From an uncultured Carboxylicivirga sp. (lineage in GTDB: Bacteria; Bacteroidota; Bacteroidia; Bacteroidales; Marinilabiliaceae), in contig NZ_OY771430.1 in the NCBI RefSeq assembly GCF_963674565.1, forward strand, positions 5,704,001 through 5,768,000: 64,000 nucleotides of DNA, given 5' to 3'. The translations under genes were made by a program, and so were the position numbers. Shown here in pieces: positions 27,915 through 35,624 of the stretch. The number at the start of each line of letters is the position of its first letter. Position 1 is the first letter of the stretch. The notes under the pieces were generated by a model. That model made no database searches. It had not been told where the DNA came from and saw only the letters and a list, made by a program, of their open reading frames with translations.

Positions 27915-28785
27915 GGCGGATCAATTTATTTTTTAATTTTTGAGTTATACCCATATATACAGATTCAATATCTGCAGGTATGTTCTTTAAAATAGCGCCT
28001 TGGGCATATGATTTGGCATAGTTGATATTAAAAGGTATCTCTGCCAGGATCTCAATCCTTTCTTCCTTTAAATAAGTATAAGTGTTGCTATATTCGTCAG
28101 CTTTATTAATGATAACACCAAAAGGTTTTTTCAGCTTACGAACCAAATCTACCATCAACTTCAGATCGTGTAAACCAAAAGGAGTTGGTTCTGTAACTAA
28201 TATGGTATAGTTAGCCTGGGTAATTGTTGCTACCACCGAGCAACTTGTTCCAGGTGGAGCATCGTACAGAATTACTTCTTTGTTTAACCAATCGTCTTTT
28301 ACCAGGTCTTTGATGACCATGGTTTGCATGGATGAGCCAATTTCTAGTTTACCCTCAATTAGAAATGAGTCGTCAACTCCATGATTAAAAGTGTTAATCT
28401 GTCCTATTTCATTTGGCTGTTCTATTATTGCTTTCTCCGGGCAAGCATACAGACATGCACCGCATGAATGGCATAAGGATGGACTGACCTCAGCAAACTG
28501 GGCTTGAGGAATAACAATAATTGCGTTGAATTCACAATAATCCACACATTTTCTGCAAAATGTGCATGTATCAGTGTCGATGAATGGAATTAATTGAGTT
28601 ACCTGCTTTGATTTGGCAGATTCCAGTCCTTCAAAAAAAATGGAAGCATTGGGCTCTTCCACGTCACAATCTGCAATTTGTACCTTTGAATTGAGATTAT
28701 TACTCAGAAAATGATATAAGTTGACGGTAACAGTTGTCTTTCCAGTTCCACCTTTTCCGCTGGCTATTGCAATCTTTACAGGCAT
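27907..28785 (-). CDS. MinD-superfamily ATPase with inserted ferredoxin domain (first copy)
   Basis: A 292-residue paralogue of the next gene. It has KIAIASGKGGTGKTTVTVNL, CDVEEPNASIFFE, then the inserted ferredoxin part with CTFCRKCVDYCEFNAI and CHSCGACLYACPEKAI, then LYDAPPGTSCSVVATITQAN and INKADEYSN. All eight cluster Cys residues are present. A nucleotide-driven electron or cluster transfer role is likely from the family; the substrate is not known. It is separated from the upstream small gene by a 94-bp gap containing a hairpin, and overlaps the second ATPase gene by 8 bp. Confidence 0.88.
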   Translation of the reverse strand: MPVKIAIASGKGGTGKTTVTVNLYHFLSNNLNSKVQIADCDVEEPNASIFFEGLESAKSKQVTQLIPFIDTDTCTFCRKCVDYCEFNAIIVIPQAQFAEVSPSLCHSCGACLYACPEKAIIEQPNEIGQINTFNHGVDDSFLIEGKLEIGSSMQTMVIKDLVKDDWLNKEVILYDAPPGTSCSVVATITQANYTILVTEPTPFGLHDLKLMVDLVRKLKKPFGVIINKADEYSNTYTYLKEERIEILAEIPFNINYAKSYAQGAILKNIPADIESVYMGITQKLKNKLIRHA

Positions 28786-28812
28786 TTATTAATTATTAAT
28801 GGAGATAGTTAA

Positions 28813-28850
28813 ATAGCGGAGGGCCTGCCACTTTACAAACACTCCGCTAT
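28813..28850 (-). other. Hairpin in the gap before the ATPase pair
   Basis: ATAGCGGAG (28813-28821) pairs with CTCCGCTAT (28842-28850), nine perfect pairs with a 20-base loop. On the minus strand the stem is followed by TTAACTATC, which is only weakly T-rich. It may set different levels for the small upstream genes and the ATPases. Confidence 0.5.
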
Positions 28851-28879
28851 CATACTCAGACAAAGTAAAAGACAGAGTG

Positions 28880-29068
28880 TTAGTCCTTACCCGAATTAAA
28901 CCACTTAAAACCACGTGCTTTACCACGACCCGAATTTCGTCCCATTCCATTCCCTTGACCACTAGTAGAACGGTTGCTTCCTTTTCTTTCAGTTGAGGAA
29001 CATCTTCCTTGTTTTCTTCCGGTTCCAGAACCTTGTCCTGAAGGACCAGTACCATCAAATCTTGGCAT
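28880..29068 (-). CDS. DUF5320-type small Gly-rich protein
   Basis: A 62-residue protein beginning MPRFDGTGPSGQGSGTG, followed by RKQGRC: this is the well-known start of DUF5320 proteins (MPxFDGTGPxGxGPxTG...GxC). The rest is rich in Gly, Arg and Ser, with one Cys, and ends ARGFKWFNSGKD. A competing frame over the same bases (28789-29058) lacks any family feature. DUF5320 genes commonly neighbour NifX-like and MinD-ferredoxin ATPase genes; their function is unknown. The ATG is one base after the NifX-like stop, so the two are tightly coupled. Confidence 0.82.
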   Translation of the reverse strand: MPRFDGTGPSGQGSGTGRKQGRCSSTERKGSNRSTSGQGNGMGRNSGRGKARGFKWFNSGKD

Positions 29069-29069
29069 A

Positions 29070-29387
29070 CTATTTATTTAATTGTTTAATGATGGATGAA
29101 ATAGTTTGACTATCATCATCCAGCATCACCATTTGTATTTTAAATTTATCCAGTAAGTCTTTTGCCTTTGGACCAAAGTCACCTGATATAACTCTTGAAA
29201 CTCCGAGTTCAATCACCTTCTCAGCAGCTTTAACTCCTGCGCCACTCTTGGTATTTATGTTTTCATTCTCAATGAATTCAATTGAATTATAGTCAGTGTT
29301 GTAAATGCAGAAATAACTGGCACGACCAAAACGTAAATCAAAGGTTGATTCAGGTGTATTTTGAGTTGAGGTTATTACTATTTTCAT
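29070..29387 (-). CDS. NifX/NifB-like metal-cluster-binding protein (ORP-like)
   Basis: A 105-residue single-domain protein of the dinitrogenase Fe-Mo cofactor family (PF02579 type): MKIVITSTQNTPESTFDLRFGRA at the start, YNSIEFIENENINTKSGAG, AAEKVIELGVSRVISGDFGPKA in the middle. Free-standing members include the orange protein (ORP) of Desulfovibrio, which carries a Mo-Cu-S cluster, and others of unknown metal content. No nitrogenase genes are nearby, so the name should not be read as nitrogen fixation. It begins 3 bp after the stop of the repaired DUF134 frame. Confidence 0.85.
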   Translation of the reverse strand: MKIVITSTQNTPESTFDLRFGRASYFCIYNTDYNSIEFIENENINTKSGAGVKAAEKVIELGVSRVISGDFGPKAKDLLDKFKIQMVMLDDDSQTISSIIKQLNK

Positions 29388-29390
29388 AAT

Positions 29391-29797
29391 CTAATCATTT
29401 GTTATAATGTTATTGATCTCATCTGATTTACACATAGGACAGCAACATGCGGTTGTTGGATCAGGAAGATTAAAACGAGCATGACATTGGTTGCACACAT
29501 ACCAGTTTTCATCCATATGGGCATTTCCAAAAACGGTCTTGATTTCTTTCGTTTCAACCAGTGCTTCTGCAATTTTCGTCGTGCGCTTTCGTAAATACGT
29601 GCGAAAGTAGCTCGTGATATTCCCATCAATTTGGACGCTTCCAACTGATTTAATAAATCGTAATCTGCCAATTTGATTGCTTCGTATTCTTCATATAATA
29701 GCTCAACTTTTTTTGAATTAGGTCGGTGTCCATATGGCTTATATCCTTTAAATCCTGGTGGGGCTACAATCTTACGGAGTCTTCTTCTTCGTGGCAT
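29391..29797 (-). pseudogene. DUF134 family HTH regulator, disrupted by a 1-bp frameshift
   Basis: The N-terminal part is a standard DUF134 (COG1342) protein: MPRRRRLRKIVAPPGFKGYKP, YEEYEAIKLADYDLLNQLEAS and the helix-turn-helix LMGISRATFARIYESARRK. After ARRK the uninterrupted frame turns into non-family sequence (LQKHWLKRKKSR) and ends at 29402. In the -1 frame the family continues at once: RRKIAEALVETKEIKTVFGN, then a Cys-rich zinc-ribbon-like end (VCNQCHARFNLPDP, CCCPMCKSDE) to a TAG at 29391-29393. One extra A in the four-A run at 29573-29576 would restore a 135-residue protein. It may be a true mutation, a sequencing error, or slippage on A-AAA. Confidence 0.82.
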
Positions 29798-29817
29798 ATT
29801 ATACAGTAAATTTATAA

Positions 29818-29831
29818 TGAGAATATGCTCA
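29818..29831. promoter_or_regulatory. Palindromic operator copy 1, overlapping the transcription start
   Basis: TGAGAATATGCTCA is 12/14 symmetric (TGAG...CTCA arms). It is part of a 22-bp direct repeat (29814-29835 and 29841-29862). On the minus strand it covers the predicted start of transcription and touches the -7 element, so a bound protein would block the operon promoter. The DUF134 protein encoded first in the operon is the obvious candidate ligand. Confidence 0.65.
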
Positions 29832-29860
29832 AAATTATAAATAATGAGAATATGCTCAAA
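29830..29860 (-). promoter_or_regulatory. Promoter of the ORP-like operon
   Basis: On the minus strand TTTG (complement of 29857-29860) is followed after 19 bp by TAATTTTG (complement of 29830-29837), matching the Bacteroidetes -33 TTTG and -7 TAnnTTTG elements. The predicted start near 29823 leaves about 26 bases before the ATG at 29797. Confidence 0.6.
29845..29858. promoter_or_regulatory. Palindromic operator copy 2, between the -33 and -7 elements
   Basis: Second exact copy of TGAGAATATGCTCA, 27 bp from the first (nearly 2.6 DNA turns). It fills the spacer of the promoter and overlaps the edge of the -33 element. Confidence 0.65.
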
Positions 29861-29862
29861 AT

Positions 29863-30147
29863 AAATCGTGAGTTATTTTTATTTGTGATGATTAATAAAG
29901 TATTGGAAAGCCTTTAAATAGAAGGTTTGAACGATATGTTTTAGTAAATGCCCAGATGCTTTTATTTTTTAATCATTACGAATGTAGCGGTGTTCAGCGT
30001 AAAGAATTAACATTGACAGATTGAAAATAATGGAAGAAGAAGGGATCATATCAGCTGTGGGTTTAAATTATTTTAATTAGTTGATGTGAGTTTTTAAGGT
30101 TGATATTGTACTGGAATATGATTGATAATTATAATTACCCGAATAGC
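29863..30147. other. AT-rich intergenic stretch before the sulfatase
   Basis: Between the divergent ORP-like operon and the sulfatase, beyond the operator region, I see no gene, RNA or clear promoter; an in-frame ATG at 30118 precedes the preferred sulfatase start. Confidence 0.5.
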
Positions 30148-31794
30148 ATGAAAAAACAAGCAAGTAAGCTGATCTTATTTAAAAATTATAAATTACTTAT
30201 TGCCTCCCTGGTGATTGTGATGGTGGGGTGTGCACCTAAAAAGTTACCCCAGGAACCGAAACCAAACATTGTGCTGATTATGCTTGATGATTTAGGTTAT
30301 TCTGACCTGGGTTGTTATGGTGGTGAAATTAACACACCCAATATTGATCAATTAGCATCTGAAGGAATCCGTTTTACACAAATGCATAATAGTGCCCGTT
30401 GTTGTCCAACCAGAGCATCACTGCTGACAGGGCAGCATCCTCAGGTTGCAGGGATAAATGGTATGGGTGTTAATTTGAGTATGAATACAGCTACCATTCC
30501 TGAAGTGTTGGTTCAAAATGGATATCAAACCGGTATGACTGGTAAGTGGCATTTATCAACGACAAAAGCTTTACCTGATCATAATGAGCAATTGCAATGG
30601 CTGGCCAATCGAGTGGATCATGGTCCGTTCTCACCATTGGAAAATTATCCTTGTAACAGAGGTTTTCAGGAGCATTGGGGTGTAATATGGGGTGTGGTTA
30701 ACTTCTTCGATCCGTTTAGTCTTGTTCATAATGAAGAAGCTATTAAGGAAGTGCCTGAAGATTTTTACATGACTAATTTTGTTACCGATAAATCAATCGA
30801 TTTGTTAGAGCAGTTTTCTGAAAAAGAGGAACCTTTTTTTATGTATGTAGCGCACACAGCCCCACACTGGCCTTTGCATGCCTTGCCTGAGGATATAGCT
30901 AAATATCAAGGTGTTTACGATGGTGGATGGGATAGTTTGCGGACAAAACGATATGAGAGAATGTTAGAGTTGGGTCTCATTGATGAAGAAACCTATCCGT
31001 TAACTCCAAACAGCTCAGGAAGATCGTGGGAAGAATGCGAGAAAAAGGAATACGAAGCCAACTGTATGGAAGTTCATGCTGCTATGGTTGATAGGGTAGA
31101 TCAAGGGGTTGGCAAGATCGTAACTAAACTTAAAGAGTTGGGTATTTACGACAATACAATCATAATGGTATTGAGTGATAATGGAGCATCACCTGAGAGA
31201 GGATATCCACCGGGATTTGATCGACCAGGTTTTACCCGTGATTCTGTCATTATAGAATACAATGCACAAAATCCTGGTTCAGGTACGACCTGGAACTATA
31301 TTGGATCAGCATGGGCAAGTGCTGTAAATACACCATTCAGATATTGGAAAAAAGAATCATACGAAGGTGGAAGTGCAACGCCGTTTATTGTTAGCTGGCC
31401 TGAAAAACTTAAAGATAAAGCCAATACAATCAATCGTGGTTTTGCACATGTTGCAGATGTGTTACCAACTTGTTTGGATGTAGCTGACTGTTCTTATCCT
31501 GATTCGATCAATGGTATGAAGGCAATTAAACCTGTTGGAAGCAGTTTCTTACCTCTTATTGAAGGTAATGTTTCTACTACACATGATGTATTTGTTTGGG
31601 AGCACGAAGGTGGTAAAGCTATAAGAGTAGGCGACTGGAAAATGTCAGCATTGCCGGGTCAACCATGGGAATTATTTAATATATCGCACGATCATACCGA
31701 GTCAAATAATTTATCATCACAATATCCTCAAAAAGTAGAGGATCTTGATAAAATATGGAAAGATTGGGCTGATAAAACAGGTATAAGGTATTAA
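30148..31794 (+). CDS. Family S1 sulfatase, predicted lipoprotein
   Basis: I choose ATG 30148, which gives a lipoprotein-like start (MKKQASKLILFKNYKLLIAS, then LVIVMVGC). The 548-residue protein has the metal site LIMLDDLGYSDLGCYGG and the sulfatase signature RCCPTRASLLTGQHP: the first Cys of CCPTR would be converted to formylglycine, so a maturase must be encoded elsewhere. TGKWHLS, VAHTAPHWP and VLSDNGAS are further family motifs; a C-terminal domain ends the chain. It would remove sulfate esters from a glycan or aryl substrate. No glycosidase or SusCD gene is adjacent, so the substrate is open. A strong terminator follows. Confidence 0.9.
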   Translation: MKKQASKLILFKNYKLLIASLVIVMVGCAPKKLPQEPKPNIVLIMLDDLGYSDLGCYGGEINTPNIDQLASEGIRFTQMHNSARCCPTRASLLTGQHPQVAGINGMGVNLSMNTATIPEVLVQNGYQTGMTGKWHLSTTKALPDHNEQLQWLANRVDHGPFSPLENYPCNRGFQEHWGVIWGVVNFFDPFSLVHNEEAIKEVPEDFYMTNFVTDKSIDLLEQFSEKEEPFFMYVAHTAPHWPLHALPEDIAKYQGVYDGGWDSLRTKRYERMLELGLIDEETYPLTPNSSGRSWEECEKKEYEANCMEVHAAMVDRVDQGVGKIVTKLKELGIYDNTIIMVLSDNGASPERGYPPGFDRPGFTRDSVIIEYNAQNPGSGTTWNYIGSAWASAVNTPFRYWKKESYEGGSATPFIVSWPEKLKDKANTINRGFAHVADVLPTCLDVADCSYPDSINGMKAIKPVGSSFLPLIEGNVSTTHDVFVWEHEGGKAIRVGDWKMSALPGQPWELFNISHDHTESNNLSSQYPQKVEDLDKIWKDWADKTGIRY

Positions 31795-31867
31795 GTAAAC
31801 ATAGATTTTTTCATAGTTTGTTTTGGTGAGCTTTAGTAACTGATAGGTTATTATAGTTGTGGTTAAA

Positions 31868-31904
31868 GAGGTTGTCTGTTGTAGTTCAGATAACCTCTTT
31901 TTTT
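31868..31904 (+). terminator. Intrinsic terminator after the sulfatase
   Basis: GAGGTTGTCTG (31868-31878) pairs with CAGATAACCTC (31887-31897), with one G-U, followed by seven T residues. Confidence 0.88.
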
Positions 31905-32098
31905 GCTGAGATTCTTCAGATAGCTAAATGTATCAATCTTTGAATTAGTTGAAAAATTGTAGATCTACATTGGCTCCAATGAAAGCAATTATTTACGAAC
32001 GTAGTTTATATTTACGTGAATGGATTTATTTTCAGTACTTTGTTGATTAATTTTGTGCTGTTTACAAGCTTAAAACCAACGAACCTAAACCAAACTTG
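31905..32098. other. Intergenic region before the kinase-regulator pair
   Basis: Together with the terminator this makes a gene-free gap of about 300 bp. It holds the promoter element listed at 32048; nothing else is recognised. Confidence 0.5.
32048..32055 (+). promoter_or_regulatory. Putative -7 element before the LytS-type kinase
   Basis: TAATTTTG matches TAnnTTTG, 43 bp before the ATG. The expected -33 position holds TTTA rather than TTTG, so this is a moderate candidate. Confidence 0.42.
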
Positions 32099-34066
32099 AT
32101 GAACACCCAATCGTTGATAAAAAAATGGGGCAAAACCATTTGCCTTGTAATACTTTACTCTCTTTCTATTTTTTCGAATTGTTATTCTAAAGAAAATCGT
32201 AATCAATCTTCTGATTTAAAAGATAGTATAATCAGCTTATTAAAAGAGGCTGGTCATGATACTTTAATGATTGATAGTGTTTACGCACATATACGGATTA
32301 ACCGCCGTAGACTCGCTGAAGAGTATAAAAATACCTTATTGGATTATATTGATTATACAACCAAGATAGATTATTTAAGAGGTGCTATGCGTATGTACGA
32401 TCGTTTAGGCTTAAATGAACGCTATGATGAACGCTATGACTCAGCCGTGTATTATCACCTCAAATCTCTGGAGCTAGCCTTAGAGCTTAAGGATAGTTTT
32501 CAAATGGCTTACAACTATAACAATATAGGACAGGCTTACCGGCTGCAGGATATGAATAGCCTGGCCATTAAGAATTTTCATAAAGCACTGGAGCTGCAAG
32601 AAGCAAATGGTAATGATAAAGGAGCATCGTATACTCAAAACACACTGGGGGCAGTTTATGTGGTTCAGAAAGAATACGATCAGGCGATGCATTATTTCAG
32701 AGAATCGCAGAAGATTGCTGTTCGCAGAAAGGACCTGAGAACTCAATCGTATAATTTGGGAGCAATTGGGGAAGTTTATCTATTGAGAAATCAGCCTGAT
32801 TCGGCTATTGTATATTTTAATACAGCCAAAGATATTAAACAGCAAATGGGTGATAAAAAAGGACTCGCTGTTTCAAATCACCTTATTGGGCAGGCATATT
32901 TTAAAAAAGGTAATTATGTTGAGGCTGAAAAGTTCCTGAATGAGGCATTGGTTATTCATCAGAAATATAATAACGAACGATACATAGCACTTTGTTTCGA
33001 CTATCTGGGTAAAGTCAAATTGAAACAGAATCAATTTTCGGAGGCTGGAGCATATCTATTAAAAGCAAAAGAAATTGCATCAAATATTCACTCCTACGAA
33101 AATCTGCTTTCAATTAATAATTCGCTAAAAGAATACTATCAACAGATGGACAAATGGCCTATGGCTATGTTGGCCATTCAGCAGAATCAACAAATAAATG
33201 ATAGTTTGTTTAGTTTAAAAAAGACTCGTGAGATGCAGGCTCTGGAAATAGAGTACGAAACTGAAAAACAAGAACAACAGATAGAACTGCTGTCAGCTGA
33301 GAATGAAATTAAGGAGCAGCGGTTAAAAATTGGAATTGCTATTATTACTTTACTTGTTTTAACTATTGGTTTTGGCATTTTTATGCAGAAAGAGAAACAA
33401 AAACGTTTTGTGCTTGAGCGCGATAAAGTTAAACAGCAACTGTTACGATCGCAGATGAATCCTCATTTCCTGTTTAATGCTTTAGGAAGTATTCAAAGTT
33501 ATATGTATCAGAATGATGTAAAGACAGCAGCCCGTTATATGGGTAATTTTGCATCCTTAACACGATCAATATTAAACAATTCGGCAGTTGAACAGGTATC
33601 GCTTGAAGAAGAAATTAGTACATTGACTAATTACCTGGAGCTCGAAAAAATGAGGTTACAATCCAATTTTCAATATTCTATAAAGGTGCCGGAGGAAATG
33701 GATATTGAATTTATTGCTGTTCCTCCTATGTTGATTCAGCCATTTGTTGAAAATGCCATCAAGCATGGCATTAAAAATTATACGTCAGGTGGAAAGGTGG
33801 AACTAACGTTTGAAGAAACAAGTGATCTTGTTCATGTAACTATTGAAGATAATGGAGAGGGAATACATATAACCAGAGAGAAAATGATAAGTAGTCATAA
33901 ATCAATGGCTACCTCTATTTTTAAGCAACGAATGAAAATTATCAGAGATAAGTTTCCCAATGTTCCGGAACCTGTAATTGCAGATTTATCTGATGTAAAC
34001 CGTAAAGGAACACGTATTGATTTGTATTTACCGATACTGGAATTAACTTCAACCTCAAATGCCTGA
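32099..34066 (+). CDS. TPR-sensor histidine kinase of the LytS/YehU type
   Basis: A 655-residue kinase; ATG 32099 is preferred to the TTG three bases before. Signal peptide (TICLVILYSLSIFSN), then about six TPR motifs in the periplasm (residues about 90-360; MAYNYNNIGQAYRLQDMNSL, YLGKVKLKQNQFSEAGAYLL), a coiled coil, one membrane helix (IGIAIITLLVLTIGFGIFM), and the His_kinase domain (RSQMNPHFLFNALGSIQSYM, phospho-His in NPHF) plus HATPase (FVENAIKHGIKNY, IEDNGEGI). This layout is common in Bacteroidetes and signals to a LytTR regulator, which is encoded next with an 8-bp overlap. The signal sensed is unknown. Confidence 0.9.
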   Translation: MNTQSLIKKWGKTICLVILYSLSIFSNCYSKENRNQSSDLKDSIISLLKEAGHDTLMIDSVYAHIRINRRRLAEEYKNTLLDYIDYTTKIDYLRGAMRMYDRLGLNERYDERYDSAVYYHLKSLELALELKDSFQMAYNYNNIGQAYRLQDMNSLAIKNFHKALELQEANGNDKGASYTQNTLGAVYVVQKEYDQAMHYFRESQKIAVRRKDLRTQSYNLGAIGEVYLLRNQPDSAIVYFNTAKDIKQQMGDKKGLAVSNHLIGQAYFKKGNYVEAEKFLNEALVIHQKYNNERYIALCFDYLGKVKLKQNQFSEAGAYLLKAKEIASNIHSYENLLSINNSLKEYYQQMDKWPMAMLAIQQNQQINDSLFSLKKTREMQALEIEYETEKQEQQIELLSAENEIKEQRLKIGIAIITLLVLTIGFGIFMQKEKQKRFVLERDKVKQQLLRSQMNPHFLFNALGSIQSYMYQNDVKTAARYMGNFASLTRSILNNSAVEQVSLEEEISTLTNYLELEKMRLQSNFQYSIKVPEEMDIEFIAVPPMLIQPFVENAIKHGIKNYTSGGKVELTFEETSDLVHVTIEDNGEGIHITREKMISSHKSMATSIFKQRMKIIRDKFPNVPEPVIADLSDVNRKGTRIDLYLPILELTSTSNA

Positions 34067-34823
34067 AAAAATGAGTGAATATAATGCAGTAATTATTGAT
34101 GATGAACCTAATATGCGCATGTTGTTGCGCGAAATGGTTGCAGATAATTTTTCGGATATTAGAATTGTTGCTGAAGCTGCATCTGTTGAAGAGGGTGTTT
34201 CGATCATTCAGTTGCATAAACCTCATATTGTGTTTTTAGATATTGAAATCAAAGGCGGCACCGGTTTTCATATTTTACAAAAGGTTAAGCCTTATTCATT
34301 TAAACTTATCTTCATTACAGCTTTTAATCAATTTGCAATCAAGGCTATAAAATTTAGTGCCATTGATTATATATTAAAGCCTGTGAACGAAACGGAGTTT
34401 GTTCAAGCAGTAAATACTGCCATTGAAGGTGTCAGACAAACGTTAAGTATAACACAGATGGATAATTTTATTCAACATCTGGAAAAAGAGGAACAACGAA
34501 AAAAAATAGTTCTTCGCACATCAGATTCAATTCACCTGGTTGAGGTTAGTGATATTATTTACTGTAAAAGTGATAATAGTTATACTTCGTTTTATTTGAA
34601 GGATAAAAAAGAGATTCTGGTTTCAAAATCAATTAAAGAATTTGCTGATTTATTGGAAGAATATCGTTTCTTTCGTCCCCACCAGTCATACCTGGTTAAC
34701 CTCAATTACGTAAATAAAATTGATAAGAGTGACGGTGGTTTTATCATTCTGAGTAACGGCAAAGAAATACCTGTTTCGATGCGTCGTAAAGCCTATGTTT
34801 TGCAAATGGTTGAAACATTATAG
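34059..34823 (+). CDS. LytTR-family response regulator
   Basis: A 254-residue regulator: receiver domain with acidic pair DD (14-15), phospho-acceptor Asp61 (IVFLDIEIKGGTGF), Thr in FITAFNQFA and Lys in YILKPVNE; then a C-terminal LytTR DNA-binding domain (about 150-254; IVLRTSDSIHLVEVSDIIYC, FFRPHQSYLVNLNYVNKIDK). It starts inside the last codons of the kinase gene, so the two are one signalling pair. A likely target is the envelope operon that begins 145 bp downstream. Confidence 0.92.
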   Translation: MPEKMSEYNAVIIDDEPNMRMLLREMVADNFSDIRIVAEAASVEEGVSIIQLHKPHIVFLDIEIKGGTGFHILQKVKPYSFKLIFITAFNQFAIKAIKFSAIDYILKPVNETEFVQAVNTAIEGVRQTLSITQMDNFIQHLEKEEQRKKIVLRTSDSIHLVEVSDIIYCKSDNSYTSFYLKDKKEILVSKSIKEFADLLEEYRFFRPHQSYLVNLNYVNKIDKSDGGFIILSNGKEIPVSMRRKAYVLQMVETL

Positions 34824-34909
34824 ACTAATTGGTCGGGAATAGACCAAAACAGATTCTGCTAAAATCAATACGCTTTCAAGTAAGGATAGTACCAATTCAA
34901 ATTTACCCC

Positions 34910-34939
34910 GTTGTCCCATGTTTTTGGACTCTACTTTTG
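34910..34939 (+). promoter_or_regulatory. Promoter of the envelope gene block
   Basis: GTTG (34910-34913) and TACTTTTG (34932-34939) are spaced by 18 bp and resemble the Bacteroidetes -33/-7 pair; the ATG follows about 29 bp later. Confidence 0.5.
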
Positions 34940-34968
34940 GAGAGTAAACAATTAAAAACCTAAAAAAC

Positions 34969-35526
34969 ATGAGAACAATAAAAATGTATTTGGTGCTAAG
35001 CGCACTTTTTGTTTTGGGATTAACTGCAAATGCTCAGGACTCAAAATTTATGTTGGGAGCTGGAGTGGATTATGCTACCGAAATTCAAAATCTGGGTATT
35101 CATTTAAAAGGTCTGTATCAAATTAATGATGTATGGGAAGCAGATGCGGGCTATACTTATTATTTCAAGAAAAACTATACCAATTGGTCATCACTTGATT
35201 TTAATGGTCACTATGTTTTTAGCTGCAACGATAAAGGATGTTTCTATGCACTTGCCGGATTAAATGTAACTTTTTATAAAATCAAACTTGATAATATAGT
35301 GAGTGATTATCAGGTTGATTACAGCGACGAATATGCTGATTATTATGATAGTATGTTGAGTCTTGCAACTGACTTGGAGACCAAAGGTTCTGATATTGGT
35401 TTAAATATTGGTATGGGTGGAAGAATGGGTTTGACTGATAACCTATTCCTTACAGGTGAAGTAAAATACACATTGGGTGGAGCCAATTATTTGAATATTG
35501 GTGCTGGTATTTTGTATGCCTTTTAA
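34969..35526 (+). CDS. Outer-membrane beta-barrel protein
   Basis: A 185-residue protein with a signal peptide (MYLVLSALFVLGLTANAQD) and alternating polar and aromatic beta strands: FMLGAGVDYATEIQNLGI, VWEADAGYTYYF, LTGEVKYTLGGANYLN and the C-terminal IGAGILYAF typical of small OmpW/OmpX-like barrels in this phylum. The two Cys (SCNDKGCF) may pair. No transport function can be assigned. It is the first gene after the LytS/LytTR pair and has its own promoter candidate. Confidence 0.75.
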   Translation: MRTIKMYLVLSALFVLGLTANAQDSKFMLGAGVDYATEIQNLGIHLKGLYQINDVWEADAGYTYYFKKNYTNWSSLDFNGHYVFSCNDKGCFYALAGLNVTFYKIKLDNIVSDYQVDYSDEYADYYDSMLSLATDLETKGSDIGLNIGMGGRMGLTDNLFLTGEVKYTLGGANYLNIGAGILYAF

Positions 35527-35624
35527 TAAAAAATAAACTATCGGGAAATGAGTTTCGGAATATTCTCAAAAGGTGTTTCGAAACGATTTTCTGATTTTTC
35601 TTCAGTTAACCCAATGTAATCGCT

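Noticed and set aside
28789..29058. 89-codon frame overlapping the DUF5320 gene
   Set aside because: The overlapping frame at 28880-29068 has the exact family start MPRFDGTGPSG and correct operon spacing; this one has no family features.
29070..29387. NifX-like gene as evidence for nitrogen fixation
   Set aside because: No nifHDK, nifE or nifN is present; free-standing proteins of this family occur in ORP-like clusters.
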